Below, piece by piece: positions 47,719 to 58,024 of a stretch of 64,000 bases of DNA. Numbering within the stretch: the first letter of the stretch is position 1; the number at the start of each line of letters is the position of its first letter. Below the pieces are notes generated by a model. It saw only the letters and a list, made by a program, of their open reading frames with translations, had not been told where the DNA came from and made no database searches. The stretch is from Alkalimonas collagenimarina (GTDB lineage: Bacteria > Pseudomonadota > Gammaproteobacteria > Enterobacterales > Alteromonadaceae), in contig NZ_JAUZVZ010000018.1 in the NCBI RefSeq assembly GCF_030717845.1, positions 16,736 to 80,735 of the forward strand, written 5' to 3'. The translations under genes and the position numbers were made by a program.

Positions 47719-48123
47719 TTACCCCTTGAACCATATGCCCAGACCGAAGCCAAAGGCTCCACCCAAAAACCCAAAGGCAAACATGATCAACATCAATACC
47801 CACCATTTTGTCTTCTTGCCGTTATTCAGTTGCTCCATCATCCGGGGCAGATCCCACTCGTCTCCATCCTGATAATGTCCATCAACATGCAACTCGATTT
47901 GTAGCGGCCCTTTAAACAAACTGACAGTTCGAATTCGCACTTCGGCTGGTTGGCCATCGAGCTCAAAGCTATGCACTGAGCGGAGCCACCAGTTTCTTGA
48001 TGAAGACACCAGTTGGTCGTCGACATATATTTGCTCCAGGCCGCTGATAAAGGACACGACAACTTTGATGGTATGCTCGGCTACTTCAAAGTAACTGACC
48101 CCATGATGTTTATCTGTATTCAT
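47719..48123 (-). CDS. Membrane protein with N-terminal beta-rich domain
   Basis: The 134-residue protein has a soluble region (about 1-95) rich in beta strands, with VSYFEVAEHTIKVVVSFISG and a conserved-looking RNWWLRSVHSFELDG. A C-terminal membrane hairpin is Gly/Phe-rich (MLIMFAFGFLGGAFGFGLGI). I recognise no family. It is in an operon with the membrane-tethered XRE protein and may be the sensor or target of it; this is inferred from gene order only. Confidence 0.65.
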   Translation of the reverse strand: MNTDKHHGVSYFEVAEHTIKVVVSFISGLEQIYVDDQLVSSSRNWWLRSVHSFELDGQPAEVRIRTVSLFKGPLQIELHVDGHYQDGDEWDLPRMMEQLNNGKKTKWWVLMLIMFAFGFLGGAFGFGLGIWFKG

Positions 48124-48296
48124 AATGACTCTCCAATTTTAGGTTCAGCCTCACTATGCAGCCGGTAGTAGCAAAAGTGTGACGACAGCAGCGTGACAGA
48201 CGGCCTTTTGTCATATGTCAGTGATACGACAGTAGCAGGAAGTCTTTGAAGTTAAAGTAACTTTGCTAAAAGCACTTGTCGAGTAAAAATAAGATA

Positions 48297-48321
48297 GCAA
48301 AACGCCCTCCGGAGAGGGCGT
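48297..48321 (-). terminator. Terminator after the DJ-1/PfpI gene
   Basis: An 8-bp GC-rich stem (48302-48309 with 48314-48321) with a 4-base loop is followed on the minus strand by TTTT. It lies about 37 bases after the stop of the DJ-1 family gene. Confidence 0.7.
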
Positions 48322-48357
48322 ATCATTTTAAACACTGAAAATCAGACCAGAGGTCTC

Positions 48358-49029
48358 TTACATCAGGTGTTTTACCAGCGCAGCAGCAACTGCATGGGCA
48401 CTGGCTGGGTTCTGGCCGGTGATCACCCGGTTGTCTTCAATCACTAATTCACCCCACGGCTGGCCCTTGCGGTATTGCCTGGCGACTCGGGTCAGTGATT
48501 CTTCCAATAAGAATGGGATCTTATCAATGGTGCCGTAATCCACCTCTTCTTCGCGGGTAAAGCCGGTCACTATGGTATCTGCCAACAGCTTTTTACCGTT
48601 GCTCAGGGTAATTGGCAACAAGCCAGCCGGACCATGACACACCGCCGCTAGCACACCGCCCTGTTCGTAGTGGCTGGCGCTGAGCTGGGCTACCAGCTCA
48701 TTGGTTGCTAAATCGGATAGCAAACCGAAACCGCCGGGGTAGAAGATGGCGTCGTACGCGTCGACCTTCACCTGCGCCGCAGCAATGGTATGGTTGATAC
48801 GATGCTGAAATACTTCATTGGTCAGCACTTTGGCATTCACCGCATCGTCTTCAATATCGGTGCCATACAGTGGTGCTTTACCACCTTGAATGGAGACCAG
48901 GTCATAATCCACGCCCGCTTGCATAAACACATCCAGTGCATGCGTCAACTCTGGAGAATAAGTGCCGTTGGCTTCATCGGTATCGCCCAGCGTGGCATGG
49001 TTGGTTACAAAAATAAGTACTTTTTTCAT
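48358..49029 (-). CDS. DJ-1/PfpI (class I glutamine amidotransferase-like) protein
   Basis: The 223-residue protein has the flavodoxin-like DJ-1/PfpI fold. The start is KKVLIFVTNHATLGDTDEAN, YDAIFYPGGFG is the second block, and the nucleophile Cys131 lies in AAVCHGPAG. Close relatives are Hsp31-like chaperones or glyoxalase III-like enzymes. GGAGG lies 4 bases before the ATG at 49029; a longer open frame upstream is not needed. It is divergent from the RND operon. Confidence 0.9.
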   Translation of the reverse strand: MKKVLIFVTNHATLGDTDEANGTYSPELTHALDVFMQAGVDYDLVSIQGGKAPLYGTDIEDDAVNAKVLTNEVFQHRINHTIAAAQVKVDAYDAIFYPGGFGLLSDLATNELVAQLSASHYEQGGVLAAVCHGPAGLLPITLSNGKKLLADTIVTGFTREEEVDYGTIDKIPFLLEESLTRVARQYRKGQPWGELVIEDNRVITGQNPASAHAVAAALVKHLM

Positions 49030-49212
49030 GGTTCCTCCAAATCGTTGTACAGCATCAATGGGTATGAGTACGAACAATTGCAAGGATTGGCTCAGATAGT
49101 GTGAAGCCACTAATCGCAAGCAGAAGTCGATTGATGGCTTTGCATTGATCACATAGCGCTTTTCAAGTGTACTTGTACCATGTTCAAAAAATCAGTTACA
49201 CAGGAAGTATTC

Positions 49213-50289
49213 ATGGGTTTCGTCAAATATCTGCTCAGTGCCGTATTATGTGTTGTTGCAGCTGCCGCTTATTCTCAGCAGCCCGGCGCAAGCCGCGCTG
49301 CTCAGGTTCTGGTTGCTCCGGTCAACTTTGATGCCAGAACGCAGCGGGTGGAAGCGGTAGGCAATACGGAGGCCATGAACTCTGTGGTGATCTACCCTGC
49401 CGTGGCGGATTTGGTAACCTCTGTCCAGTTTAAAGCTGGCCAACGTGTTGAGCAGGGTCAGGTGTTGCTGGAGCTGGATAGTAGACGGCAACAAAGCGCC
49501 CTACGCCGCGCCGAAATTGAGCTGGCTGATCATGAAAGAACCGTTGAACGATTGCGGACCAGTCGTGAGAATGATGCTATTGCACAGCGTGATTTGGATG
49601 ATGCCATTACACTGAGAGATTTAGCGGCAGTCCAGTTGCAGGATGCGAAAACCAATTTGGAAGATCGCTTTGTACGCGCACCCTTTACGGGTGTGGTTGG
49701 TATTACCGATATTGAGTCAGGCGACCGTATCAGCCAGACAACGGTGGTGACAACTATTGATGCAAGGGAGCAGTTGTATGTTGATTTCCAGGCGCCTGAA
49801 ACTGCCCTTTCACTGCTGCAAAACAATAACTTTATCCATGCATCCCCTTGGCAAAACAGTAATGAAGTGCTTGAGCTACGCATTGCGGATATCGATTCCA
49901 GGGTGGATGCCAGTACGCGTACAATTCGAGTACGTGCTTTGCTGGACAACAGCGACGATCAGTATCGGCCCGGTATGAGTTTCCGGGTCCGGCTTCAGGT
50001 TCAGGGTGAGTTTTACGCGGTAATCCCAGAGGCGGCTCTAATGTGGGGTGCCGAAGGCGCCTTTGTCTGGCGTGTAACAGATGGCAACGCAGAACGAGTC
50101 GATGTAGAAATACAACAGCGTCGCCGCGGCGAGTTGTTGGTGGAGGCAAACCTGGCCAGTGATGACCTGATCGTGGTTGAGGGCGTTCAAACCATTCGGC
50201 CACAACAAGCAGTGGCTATTCGTAACCCAGAAGCCATCCCTGTAGGGCATGCGCTTAGGCAAGGGCAACCAGCGGCGGGTAAGCCATGA
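49213..50289 (+). CDS. RND efflux periplasmic adaptor (MFP)
   Basis: The 358-residue protein has a signal peptide and an HlyD/MFP layout. A lipoyl-like half follows (SVQFKAGQRVEQGQVLLELD), then a helical hairpin (about 85-130), the second lipoyl half (FVRAPFTGVVGITDIESGD) and beta-barrel domains. It links an RND pump to an outer-membrane channel. No tolC-like gene is adjacent. The ATG at 49213 with AGGAAG is preferred over 49180. The stop overlaps the pump start as ATGA. Confidence 0.93.
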   Translation: MGFVKYLLSAVLCVVAAAAYSQQPGASRAAQVLVAPVNFDARTQRVEAVGNTEAMNSVVIYPAVADLVTSVQFKAGQRVEQGQVLLELDSRRQQSALRRAEIELADHERTVERLRTSRENDAIAQRDLDDAITLRDLAAVQLQDAKTNLEDRFVRAPFTGVVGITDIESGDRISQTTVVTTIDAREQLYVDFQAPETALSLLQNNNFIHASPWQNSNEVLELRIADIDSRVDASTRTIRVRALLDNSDDQYRPGMSFRVRLQVQGEFYAVIPEAALMWGAEGAFVWRVTDGNAERVDVEIQQRRRGELLVEANLASDDLIVVEGVQTIRPQQAVAIRNPEAIPVGHALRQGQPAAGKP

Positions 50290-53200
50290 GCCTAAAGAAC
50301 CAAAACATCTCTGATTTACCCTCGCTGGCGATCCGCCGGCCGGTACTTATTGTAGTGATGAACCTGTTGATTATCATCGCAGGCATTGCCGCTCTTAATG
50401 GCTTAGAAGTTCGCGAGCTACCCAATGTCGATCGACCGCGTGTCACGGTCACCGCTAGCTTTCCTGGTGGCTCGCCCGAAACCGTTGACGCTGAAGTAAC
50501 CAGCCGATTAGAGGCGGCCGCAGCGCGGGTCAGTGGTGTCAAATCGATCCGCTCTTCCAGTGAGGAAGGCAGTACCCGCATTGTGGTCGAGTTTCGGCCA
50601 AATGTTGATTTGGATACTGCAGCCAACGAAATGCGTGAATCCGTTAGCCGTGTGCAACGGCGGTTGCCCCCTGAAGTTGAGCAAGTAGCAATTATTAAAG
50701 CCGACAATGATGCGCAATCCATTGTCAGTATTGCGATATCCAGCGATACCTTGCAATTGGAAGAATTGACCGAGCGCATTGAAACCGATCTGGCACCATT
50801 GTTTTTAAATATCCCCGGTGTCGCCGATGTTCAGCTGCGTGGTGCCCGTCAACGGGTGATGCGGGTCAATATTGACCCCATGCGATTATCCAGTTTTAAC
50901 CTCACCGTCACCGACGTGGCCAATGCTTTGCGTCAAGCCCCCTTCGATGTGCCTGCTGGCTCACTGAAATCCACCGATCAACAGCTTATAGTAAGAGCCG
51001 ACGCGACGTCCGTCAGCGCTGAACAAGTCGAAGATATTATCATTTCCGGTGATACCAGAATCAGTGATATTGCCAACGTATTCCTTGGGCCAGCTGATGC
51101 ATCGAATATGGTTCGGCTCGATGGTCGACCGGTGATTGGCATGGGTATCCTGAGACAAGCCGGTTCCAATACCATTGAAATTTCCGATGAAGTACTGGCG
51201 CAAGTGGAGAGCCTGAAAGCAAGATTTCCAGAGCTGACCTTTCATATCACCTCAGACGATGCTGAGTTTATTCGGGGCTCTGTTCGAGAAGTTATCTTTT
51301 CGCTGACATTAACCATACTGCTTGTCATCTTAACGCTACGGCTCTTTATCGGATCCTGGCGGGCAACCATCATTCCTGCAGCCAGTATTCCAGTGGCATT
51401 AGTCGGTGCATTGGCAGCATTGTGGGTGCTGGGGTTTTCCATCAATATCCTCACCTTACTCGCCCTGGTGCTGGCCACTGGTTTGATCGTCGATGATGCC
51501 ATCGTTGTCACCGAGAACATTCAGCGGCGCCGCAGCCTGGGTTTAGGGGCACGGGCCGCGGCGGTGATCGGCACTCGTGAGGTGTTTTTTGCTGTGGTAG
51601 CGACCACGGCCGTGCTTGCAGCAGTCTTCATTCCGATCGCTTTTCTGCCCTCAACGGCAGGCATGCTATTTCGAGAGTTCGGTGGCACTCTGGCCATTGC
51701 GGTGATTATCTCTTCGTTTGTTGCCTTATCGCTGGTGCCAGCCTTAACGGCTAAGTTGCCCCTGAAACACAAAGATAAGAGTATGCTGGCTCGCTTTGGT
51801 GATCGCATGGTGGCCCACTATGAAGTCAGCCTGAGGTTTTGTTTAAACCATGCTTGGTGGGTATTAGGAATTAGTCTGCTGCTGGCGGCCGGTGCCTTTA
51901 GTCTGAACCAGTACCTTGATAATGAACTGATGCCACCAGAAGACCGTGGCTCCATTCGCATTTTTGCCAGAGGGCCTGATGGTGTAGGGCTGGATTTTAT
52001 GGATCGGCAAGCCTATCAGCTGGAGGAAATCCTACAGCCCTATGTGGAGAATGGTGAGATTGATTCGGTCTTCACGGTGGTAGGGCAATGGGATCCTAAC
52101 CTTACCTTTGTCACCGCACAGCTAAAGCATTGGGATGTTCGAAGTAAATCCCAGCAGGATATTCTTAACGAGATTAATGCTCCTATCAGCGATATTCCTG
52201 GTGTAAGTGGCCGTGCCTTTGGTAGCAACAGTCTCAATTTAAGAGGGCAAGGCGGGGGCCTTGAGCTAGCACTGACGGGGCCAACCTATGAGAGTATTTA
52301 TGAGGCCGCTCTCGCCTTTACTGCGGAAGTAAGGGAGCAACTGCCAGAACTGGGCTATCCGCGTATATCCTATCAACCCACTCAGCCTCAACTCCGGGTC
52401 AATATCGATCGCCGACGCGCGGAAGACTTGGGCGTGCCCTTGTCTGATATTGCCACAACGCTGCGTGTTGCCATTAATGGAGATGATATTGCTGATTTAA
52501 ATATTGGTGATCAATCTATCCCTATCATGCTGCGGGCCAATCGAAGCCAAGTGCAAGACCCTGGCGATCTGGAAAGTCTCTACGTGGGCGCACGCAATGG
52601 CACTCTGGTGCCACTGTCCAGCCTTGCCACAATCAGTGAAGAAGGGGTTGCAGCAGAGCTAGAACGACAATCGCAACGGCGTGCCATTGAGATTGATATG
52701 GAGCTACCGGATGATATGGCTATTGATGTCGCCGTTGCCGCTTTGCGCGATATTGCCCAGCAAACACTGCCGTCCGGTATTGGTTTGGTCTTTATGGGTG
52801 AAGCGCTCGCCTATGAAGAAACCGCTCGTGAGGTGTTGCTGACCTATGTATTAGCCTTCGTGATTGTATTTTTAGTACTTGCGGCTCAGTTTGAAAGTAT
52901 CAATAGCGCCGTCGTTGTCATGATTACCGTCCCCTTTGGTATTGCCGCGGCACTGTTCGCATTATTCCTAACGGGGAACAGTATCAATATCTATTCACAA
53001 ATCGGCTTGGTCATGCTGATTGGCTTGCTGGCAAAAAATTCGATTTTGCTGGTGGAGTTTGCCGATCAACTTCGTGATCGGGGCCGCTCGGTCCGTGAAG
53101 CGGTTGAACAAGCAGCCACTATTCGTTTGCGCCCCATCGTAATGACACTGGTATCGACGTTACTGGGCGCTTTGCCCCTTATTCTTTCAACCGGAGCTGG

Positions 53201-53375
53201 AGCAGAAGCACGAAACGCTATTGGCTGGGTGGTATTCGGTGGTTTAGGCATTGCCGTCGTCTTTACCTTGTACCTGACGCCTGTGCTTTATCTTGGTTTA
53301 GCTCGTTTCGTCAAACCCAGAGCAGATGAGAGCGAGCGTCTTGAAAAGGAAATGCAGCAAGTGACTGATCACTGA
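50286..53375 (+). CDS. RND efflux transporter, inner-membrane permease
   Basis: The 1029-residue protein has twelve membrane segments with two large periplasmic loops, the AcrB/MexB pattern. SIRRPVL-like LAIRRPVLIVVM is at the start, and the proton-relay pair Asp403-Asp404 lies in GLIVDDAIVV. The second half repeats the layout with IGLVMLIGLLAKNSILLVEFAD. It is a drug/proton antiporter of the HAE1 type; substrates cannot be told. It overlaps the adaptor gene by four bases. Confidence 0.95.
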   Translation: MSLKNQNISDLPSLAIRRPVLIVVMNLLIIIAGIAALNGLEVRELPNVDRPRVTVTASFPGGSPETVDAEVTSRLEAAAARVSGVKSIRSSSEEGSTRIVVEFRPNVDLDTAANEMRESVSRVQRRLPPEVEQVAIIKADNDAQSIVSIAISSDTLQLEELTERIETDLAPLFLNIPGVADVQLRGARQRVMRVNIDPMRLSSFNLTVTDVANALRQAPFDVPAGSLKSTDQQLIVRADATSVSAEQVEDIIISGDTRISDIANVFLGPADASNMVRLDGRPVIGMGILRQAGSNTIEISDEVLAQVESLKARFPELTFHITSDDAEFIRGSVREVIFSLTLTILLVILTLRLFIGSWRATIIPAASIPVALVGALAALWVLGFSINILTLLALVLATGLIVDDAIVVTENIQRRRSLGLGARAAAVIGTREVFFAVVATTAVLAAVFIPIAFLPSTAGMLFREFGGTLAIAVIISSFVALSLVPALTAKLPLKHKDKSMLARFGDRMVAHYEVSLRFCLNHAWWVLGISLLLAAGAFSLNQYLDNELMPPEDRGSIRIFARGPDGVGLDFMDRQAYQLEEILQPYVENGEIDSVFTVVGQWDPNLTFVTAQLKHWDVRSKSQQDILNEINAPISDIPGVSGRAFGSNSLNLRGQGGGLELALTGPTYESIYEAALAFTAEVREQLPELGYPRISYQPTQPQLRVNIDRRRAEDLGVPLSDIATTLRVAINGDDIADLNIGDQSIPIMLRANRSQVQDPGDLESLYVGARNGTLVPLSSLATISEEGVAAELERQSQRRAIEIDMELPDDMAIDVAVAALRDIAQQTLPSGIGLVFMGEALAYEETAREVLLTYVLAFVIVFLVLAAQFESINSAVVVMITVPFGIAAALFALFLTGNSINIYSQIGLVMLIGLLAKNSILLVEFADQLRDRGRSVREAVEQAATIRLRPIVMTLVSTLLGALPLILSTGAGAEARNAIGWVVFGGLGIAVVFTLYLTPVLYLGLARFVKPRADESERLEKEMQQVTDH

Positions 53376-53472
53376 TGAATATTTCGCAAAGCACTTACGT
53401 TGTGGATGGTATTTTCAACATGAAGCCTATATGGTAGTTCTAGATCACACTACTCGTACTCAGGACACCACT

Positions 53473-54855
53473 ATGGCTTCACCACTGAATTTCCGAACAT
53501 ACTGCGCTTCTTTACTGCTTGCTGCCTTGTTCAGCATCGCGGCCACCGCTTCAGACACTGCCCCTGAGCAAGGGCGTGTCATTTATTCTGCCGAGCAGTT
53601 CAGTGTGCTGCCCCACCGGGATCGCATTGCGCCTGAAAACGCTATGCTCAACGAGCGTTTGGCGACCCTACTCCCTCAGGTCATGGCGGATGCTGAGCTG
53701 GATATGTGGCTGGTGATCAACCGTGAATACGTCGAAGATCCGGTATTTTTTTCGCTGGTGCCCCAGCCTGCCTTTGCTGCCCGCCGTACAACGATGTTGA
53801 TTTTTAACCGTTTGGCAGATGGTCAGGTTGAAAAGCTATCGGTCAATACCTATCCGTTTGGCGACCCTTATGAATCGGTCTGGTCTGGAGGCGATTTGGA
53901 CGAGCAGTGGCAGGCGCTTGCCACACTTATTGCCGACAAAGATCCACAACGCATTGGCATTAACGTGTCCAAACACTGGCCGGAAGCCGATGGACTCACC
54001 AAAAGTATGCATGAACGCTTGCTTGAGGTACTCCCCACACATTATCAACAACGGCTGCAACCGGCCGAAAATTTGGTGGTGCGCTGGCTGGAAACGCGTA
54101 CCGAAGCCGAGCTTGGTGCCTATGCGCATGCTGTGTCATTGGCCAGAGGTGTGATTGCAGAAGCCTTCAGTTCTCGGGTCATTACGCCGGGTGCTACTAC
54201 CACGGATGATATGGCCTGGTACCTGCGCCAGCGCTTTGAAGACTTGGGGCTGCCGGTTTGGTTTATGCCCTATGTCACCTTTCAGCGCCAAGGCGAAAGT
54301 TGCACCGATGAACAACCCTTTTGCAGCGTGAACGAGGGCGTCATTCAACGTGGCGATGTGCTGCATACCGATGTCGGTATTTGCTACTTAAAAATGTGTA
54401 CCGATACTCAGGAAATGGCTTATGTGCTGAAACTGGATGAAACCGAAGCCCCCCAAGGCTTGCAGGATGCACTTCGCACCGGCAACCAATGGCAAGATAT
54501 CCTCACCGCCGAGTTTAAAACCGGGCGCACCGGCAATGAGATTCTGGCCGCAACCATAGCCGCCAGCCAAGCAGCTGGTATCACCAGCAGCACCTACACC
54601 CATCCGATTGGCTTTTTTGGCCATGCCCCGGGCCCTACCATTGGCATGTGGGACAACCAAGGGCCAACGCCTATCAATGGTGACTGGCCATTGTTTGCCA
54701 ATACCGCCTACGCCATTGAAGGCAATATCAAACAGGCATTGCCCGAGTGGGACAACCAAACCATTCAAATTATGCTAGAGCAAAGCGCCTACTTTGATGG
54801 TAAGCGGGTCATTTATCTGGCTGGGCGCCAGACAAAGTGGCATCTGGTGCGCTAG
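53473..54855 (+). CDS. Exported M24 family metallopeptidase (Xaa-Pro type)
   Basis: The 460-residue protein has a signal peptide (ending ATA) and a creatinase-like N-terminal domain. The C-terminal pita-bread M24 domain carries apparent metal ligands: Asp in HTDVGICY and CTDTQEM, His in HPIGFFGHAPGP, Glu in AIEGNI and Glu in MLEQSAYFDG. It probably removes N-terminal residues before proline in the periplasm. The ATG at 53473 follows AGGA; an in-frame upstream start at 53431 would precede the signal peptide by 14 residues. Confidence 0.88.
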   Translation: MASPLNFRTYCASLLLAALFSIAATASDTAPEQGRVIYSAEQFSVLPHRDRIAPENAMLNERLATLLPQVMADAELDMWLVINREYVEDPVFFSLVPQPAFAARRTTMLIFNRLADGQVEKLSVNTYPFGDPYESVWSGGDLDEQWQALATLIADKDPQRIGINVSKHWPEADGLTKSMHERLLEVLPTHYQQRLQPAENLVVRWLETRTEAELGAYAHAVSLARGVIAEAFSSRVITPGATTTDDMAWYLRQRFEDLGLPVWFMPYVTFQRQGESCTDEQPFCSVNEGVIQRGDVLHTDVGICYLKMCTDTQEMAYVLKLDETEAPQGLQDALRTGNQWQDILTAEFKTGRTGNEILAATIAASQAAGITSSTYTHPIGFFGHAPGPTIGMWDNQGPTPINGDWPLFANTAYAIEGNIKQALPEWDNQTIQIMLEQSAYFDGKRVIYLAGRQTKWHLVR

Positions 54856-54890
54856 CCTCAGGCAAAACCCGGGGCGCTGACAGTCTAATG

Positions 54891-54920
54891 AAAAAATGCA
54901 GGCACTGGCCTGCATTTTTT
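54891..54920. terminator. Bidirectional terminator
   Basis: A 13-bp perfect stem (54891-54903 with 54908-54920), with A and T runs built into its ends, lies between the convergent M24 peptidase and PHB-depolymerase genes. Confidence 0.9.
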
Positions 54921-54958
54921 ATCACAATACCTACTTACAACAACATTTTCTAGCTAAC

Positions 54959-56914
54959 TCATTGTGAGCAGGCGCCCAGTTGCCAGAAACTACCGTCATC
55001 AGAGGACAAAGTGGTGACTCCCCAGGTAGAACCTGCCATCGTCGCATTACTACCGTTAGCAAAGTAGTCCGGGAAGTAAATGTTGCCGGTACTGTAAGCA
55101 CGACCTGCGACTTTATGGCTGTAATTGTTGGTGGTATAAGCCACACAGTCGGTAGGAGCAGGAGGTGGTGGATTGCCGCTGTCTCCATCGCCCGGGCCAC
55201 CGTCATCGCCATCATCCGGTGCGACGTTACTGCAGCTTTGTGCCGGGCCAAAACAGCTGGCATCGTCGTCCTGCCAACGACACTGATCGCCAGTAATCAC
55301 CTGTTCTCTAAGCACAAAGCTAGCTGTACCATATTCCAGATAGCAGTTGGCATAGTTGGTGTAATCCAGCCGGCCAGCGCTAATGTGCTGGTCCAGCGTA
55401 GCGTTTTGGCCAGCATCAATGGTAAAGCTCAGCAGTTCGGCACTAAATAACCCACCTTGATCAGTGGCCGTAATCAACGCGCTTTGCTCACCACCTGCCA
55501 ACTGACACTGCGTTGCGCTAAATAGATCGGCATTGACCGTGGCACTAACGGTACCATTGCTAAACTCAACCGTAACCGTATCCAGATCACGATTAAGATC
55601 AAACACCCTGCCGCTCACAGTGGCGCACTGACCATCGACAGCAACCGCCAGATCAGATAACTCGGGTGCTGTCGCAGGGGGTGGAGGGCCAATCAATAGT
55701 TGCTCCGTGTATGCGGTGCTAACTAGCCCTTCGCTGTCAGTGGCACTGACAGTTAACTGATACCAATCATCCGCCAGTACTGGACTGTTCAGGCTAAAGC
55801 TACCATCCGCGGCGGGCGCTGCGCTGACCAATTGCTGCTGGCCAACGCTGTCGGTAAAATCGGCGGTGACCGTGATGGCATCCCCATCGACATCGGTCGC
55901 ATTGCCAGTCACTGTAACGACACTATTTTGCTGGCTCACATGGATAGAGCTCAGCTCAGGTGGGCTGTTGCGATTCACCCGCTGGTTATTTTCTTGAAAG
56001 TACTGTGCCAAATAAGCTGCGTAGTTAATGCTGTTACTATTGATGTAAGAGCCACTAGCGCCTTGGCCACCAGACCAGGCATGGTTAACATTGTTAAACC
56101 ACAGCATCGATACCCGGCCATCTTGCCACAGCGTTTCGTCAGCCGTACGGCCGCTGCCATCACTGATCAGGTTTTCACCGCTGAGTTGGCTTACATTGTA
56201 TACATCGGCCATGCCATTGGCATTTTGCTCGTTGTAGCACAGATTGACCGTGGTATCGTTGCGGCCATGCGCAATAGAGGCAATCTGGCTATCGAAGTGG
56301 CTGGCGTAACTGCCAGCATACTGAGCACAGCGGGCGGCCACATTGGCGGTTTCGCAGGGGCCAATAGCACCGCTAGAGCTAGTGCCAATACTCGGCCCGG
56401 CACTAATGCCCATGCCGGCAAATACATCCGGTGCCAGACACGCCGTAGTATTGGCAAAGGCGGCACCCGACGAGAGCCCAGCAATATAAACCTGATTCGG
56501 ATCTATCTGGTAGCTGACATCGGCGACCAGGTTATTGGCCAGAGTGATGAGGTTTTTGTAGTCACCAGCGCTACGTGATTTAGTGCCCTGCCAGTACGAC
56601 CAGCAGCCAAAACCTGCCTTATTCATGGCATCAGGCACCGCGATAACAAGGCCATATTGCTCGGCCACCTGGGTTAAATTCGCAGTCAGAAATGCATCGA
56701 TCGATTGAGTGCAGCCATGCAACACAACCAGTAAGCCACGGCCTTGGCCGATAGCGGAAACACTGTCGGGCGTATATAGATGAACTCGATTAAAATCACC
56801 AACACTTACATTCTGTTGCCAGCTACCAGCGACAACTGGCTTGCTGAGCAAGGCGGCGGCAAAAATCGCCGCGGTCAGCATCATGCCGACACGACTAAAA
56901 GTTTGAATTTTCAC
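54959..56914 (-). CDS. Secreted PHB depolymerase-like esterase, multidomain
   Basis: The 651-residue protein has a signal peptide (about 1-29) and an Esterase_phb-type catalytic domain to about residue 310. LLVVLHGCTQ is the oxyanion region, Ser148 lies in AGLSSG, and a His is in NNVNHAWSGG. A fibronectin/cadherin-like region with DVDGDAITVTADF follows (about 320-410), then a second such domain. After an Asp/Gly/Pro linker comes a C-terminal module (about 590-651) resembling substrate-binding modules. It probably degrades a polyester or esterified polysaccharide outside the cell. Confidence 0.88.
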   Translation of the reverse strand: MKIQTFSRVGMMLTAAIFAAALLSKPVVAGSWQQNVSVGDFNRVHLYTPDSVSAIGQGRGLLVVLHGCTQSIDAFLTANLTQVAEQYGLVIAVPDAMNKAGFGCWSYWQGTKSRSAGDYKNLITLANNLVADVSYQIDPNQVYIAGLSSGAAFANTTACLAPDVFAGMGISAGPSIGTSSSGAIGPCETANVAARCAQYAGSYASHFDSQIASIAHGRNDTTVNLCYNEQNANGMADVYNVSQLSGENLISDGSGRTADETLWQDGRVSMLWFNNVNHAWSGGQGASGSYINSNSINYAAYLAQYFQENNQRVNRNSPPELSSIHVSQQNSVVTVTGNATDVDGDAITVTADFTDSVGQQQLVSAAPAADGSFSLNSPVLADDWYQLTVSATDSEGLVSTAYTEQLLIGPPPPATAPELSDLAVAVDGQCATVSGRVFDLNRDLDTVTVEFSNGTVSATVNADLFSATQCQLAGGEQSALITATDQGGLFSAELLSFTIDAGQNATLDQHISAGRLDYTNYANCYLEYGTASFVLREQVITGDQCRWQDDDASCFGPAQSCSNVAPDDGDDGGPGDGDSGNPPPPAPTDCVAYTTNNYSHKVAGRAYSTGNIYFPDYFANGSNATMAGSTWGVTTLSSDDGSFWQLGACSQ

Positions 56915-57121
56915 GTCTGTTGTTCCTTATCTTTTTTGTTTAAGTGAACACCTCAGCGACGCTCCTTCTCCCTGTTTCGACCTCTGACTCCCGGTAGCAA
57001 GCTGGGATGCCTAACCACTATAGAAGACAACAGTTCATTCCGATTTAGTACTTTAGTGCTGTAAAAGCGCAGCAGCAGCTCGCCAGTAAAGCCGGAATAA
57101 CGTAAACTGGCGGCATAAGAA

Positions 57122-58024
57122 ATGGCAGTGATTGATATGAGCACACCAGCCCAGCTCCACCCACGCAACCCGCATCAGGGCCGCTACGATTTAGCTCAGC
57201 TCAGCAGTAGCTTTGCTCCTTTGAAAAAGCATCTGACTATCAGCCCCGCTGGCGAACCCACCATCAATTTTAGCGAACCAGAAGCGGTACAGGCGTTAAA
57301 TGCAGCCTTGCTCAAGTACCATTACCAGATAGCTTACTGGCAACTACCGCCTGACTATTTGTGCCCGCCTATTCCAGGGCGAGCCGATTACATTCATTAT
57401 GCGGCCGATTTATTGGCTGGGCCTGCAGGCGTTCCTACGGGTAAACAAGTGAAACTGTTAGATATTGGCTGTGGTGCCAATTTGATTTATCCCATCATTG
57501 CCAATCGAAGTTATGGGTGGCGCTGTGTCGGCAGCGATATCGATGTCATCGCCCTTAAAGCAGCTCAACTAATCATCGATAGCAACCCGAAACTCAGCGG
57601 CCAGATCAGTCTACGCAAACAAGCGGACAGCACCAAGCTATTGCACGGCCTGATCCAACCAGATGATGCCTTTGATCTTAGTGTGTGTAACCCGCCCTTT
57701 TATCGCTCGGCTGCCGAAGCCGCCAGCGCTAACCAGCGGAAACGTACCAACCTGAAACTCGCAGCGGCACCACAGCAACGCAACTTTGCCGGCCAACAGC
57801 ACGAACTATGGTGCCCCGGTGGAGAACTGGCGTTTATTAAACGATTGATTGCAGAAAGCGTCGATTTTACCAGCCAGGTCCGCTGGTTTAGCAGCCTAGT
57901 TTCCCAGCAACGCCATCTGAAACTACTGGCCGAAACCGCGAGCAAAGCAGGTGCCACAGAAGTGAAACCCATCAAGATGCAACAAGGCCAGAAAAGCAGC
58001 CACCTGCTGGCCTGGCGTTTTTAG
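57122..58024 (+). CDS. rlmF: 23S rRNA (adenine-1618-N6)-methyltransferase
   Basis: The 300-residue protein matches RlmF/YbiN: LHPRNPHQGRYDL at the start, LLDIGCGANLIYPII as SAM motif, and the catalytic NPPF at 190-193. The C-terminal half contains GELAFIKRLIAES. It modifies A1618 of 23S rRNA. Starts at 57122 and 57137 are both possible, and neither has a strong ribosome site. It is divergent from the esterase gene. Confidence 0.95.
   Translation: MAVIDMSTPAQLHPRNPHQGRYDLAQLSSSFAPLKKHLTISPAGEPTINFSEPEAVQALNAALLKYHYQIAYWQLPPDYLCPPIPGRADYIHYAADLLAGPAGVPTGKQVKLLDIGCGANLIYPIIANRSYGWRCVGSDIDVIALKAAQLIIDSNPKLSGQISLRKQADSTKLLHGLIQPDDAFDLSVCNPPFYRSAAEAASANQRKRTNLKLAAAPQQRNFAGQQHELWCPGGELAFIKRLIAESVDFTSQVRWFSSLVSQQRHLKLLAETASKAGATEVKPIKMQQGQKSSHLLAWRF

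Noticed and set aside
49180..49212. Longer start for the RND adaptor
   Set aside because: The added 11 residues precede the signal peptide, and the better ribosome site is before the ATG at 49213.
55832..56578. 248-residue plus-strand ORF inside the esterase gene
   Set aside because: It is antisense to the catalytic domain of the PHB depolymerase-like protein, which has a clear signal peptide and active site.
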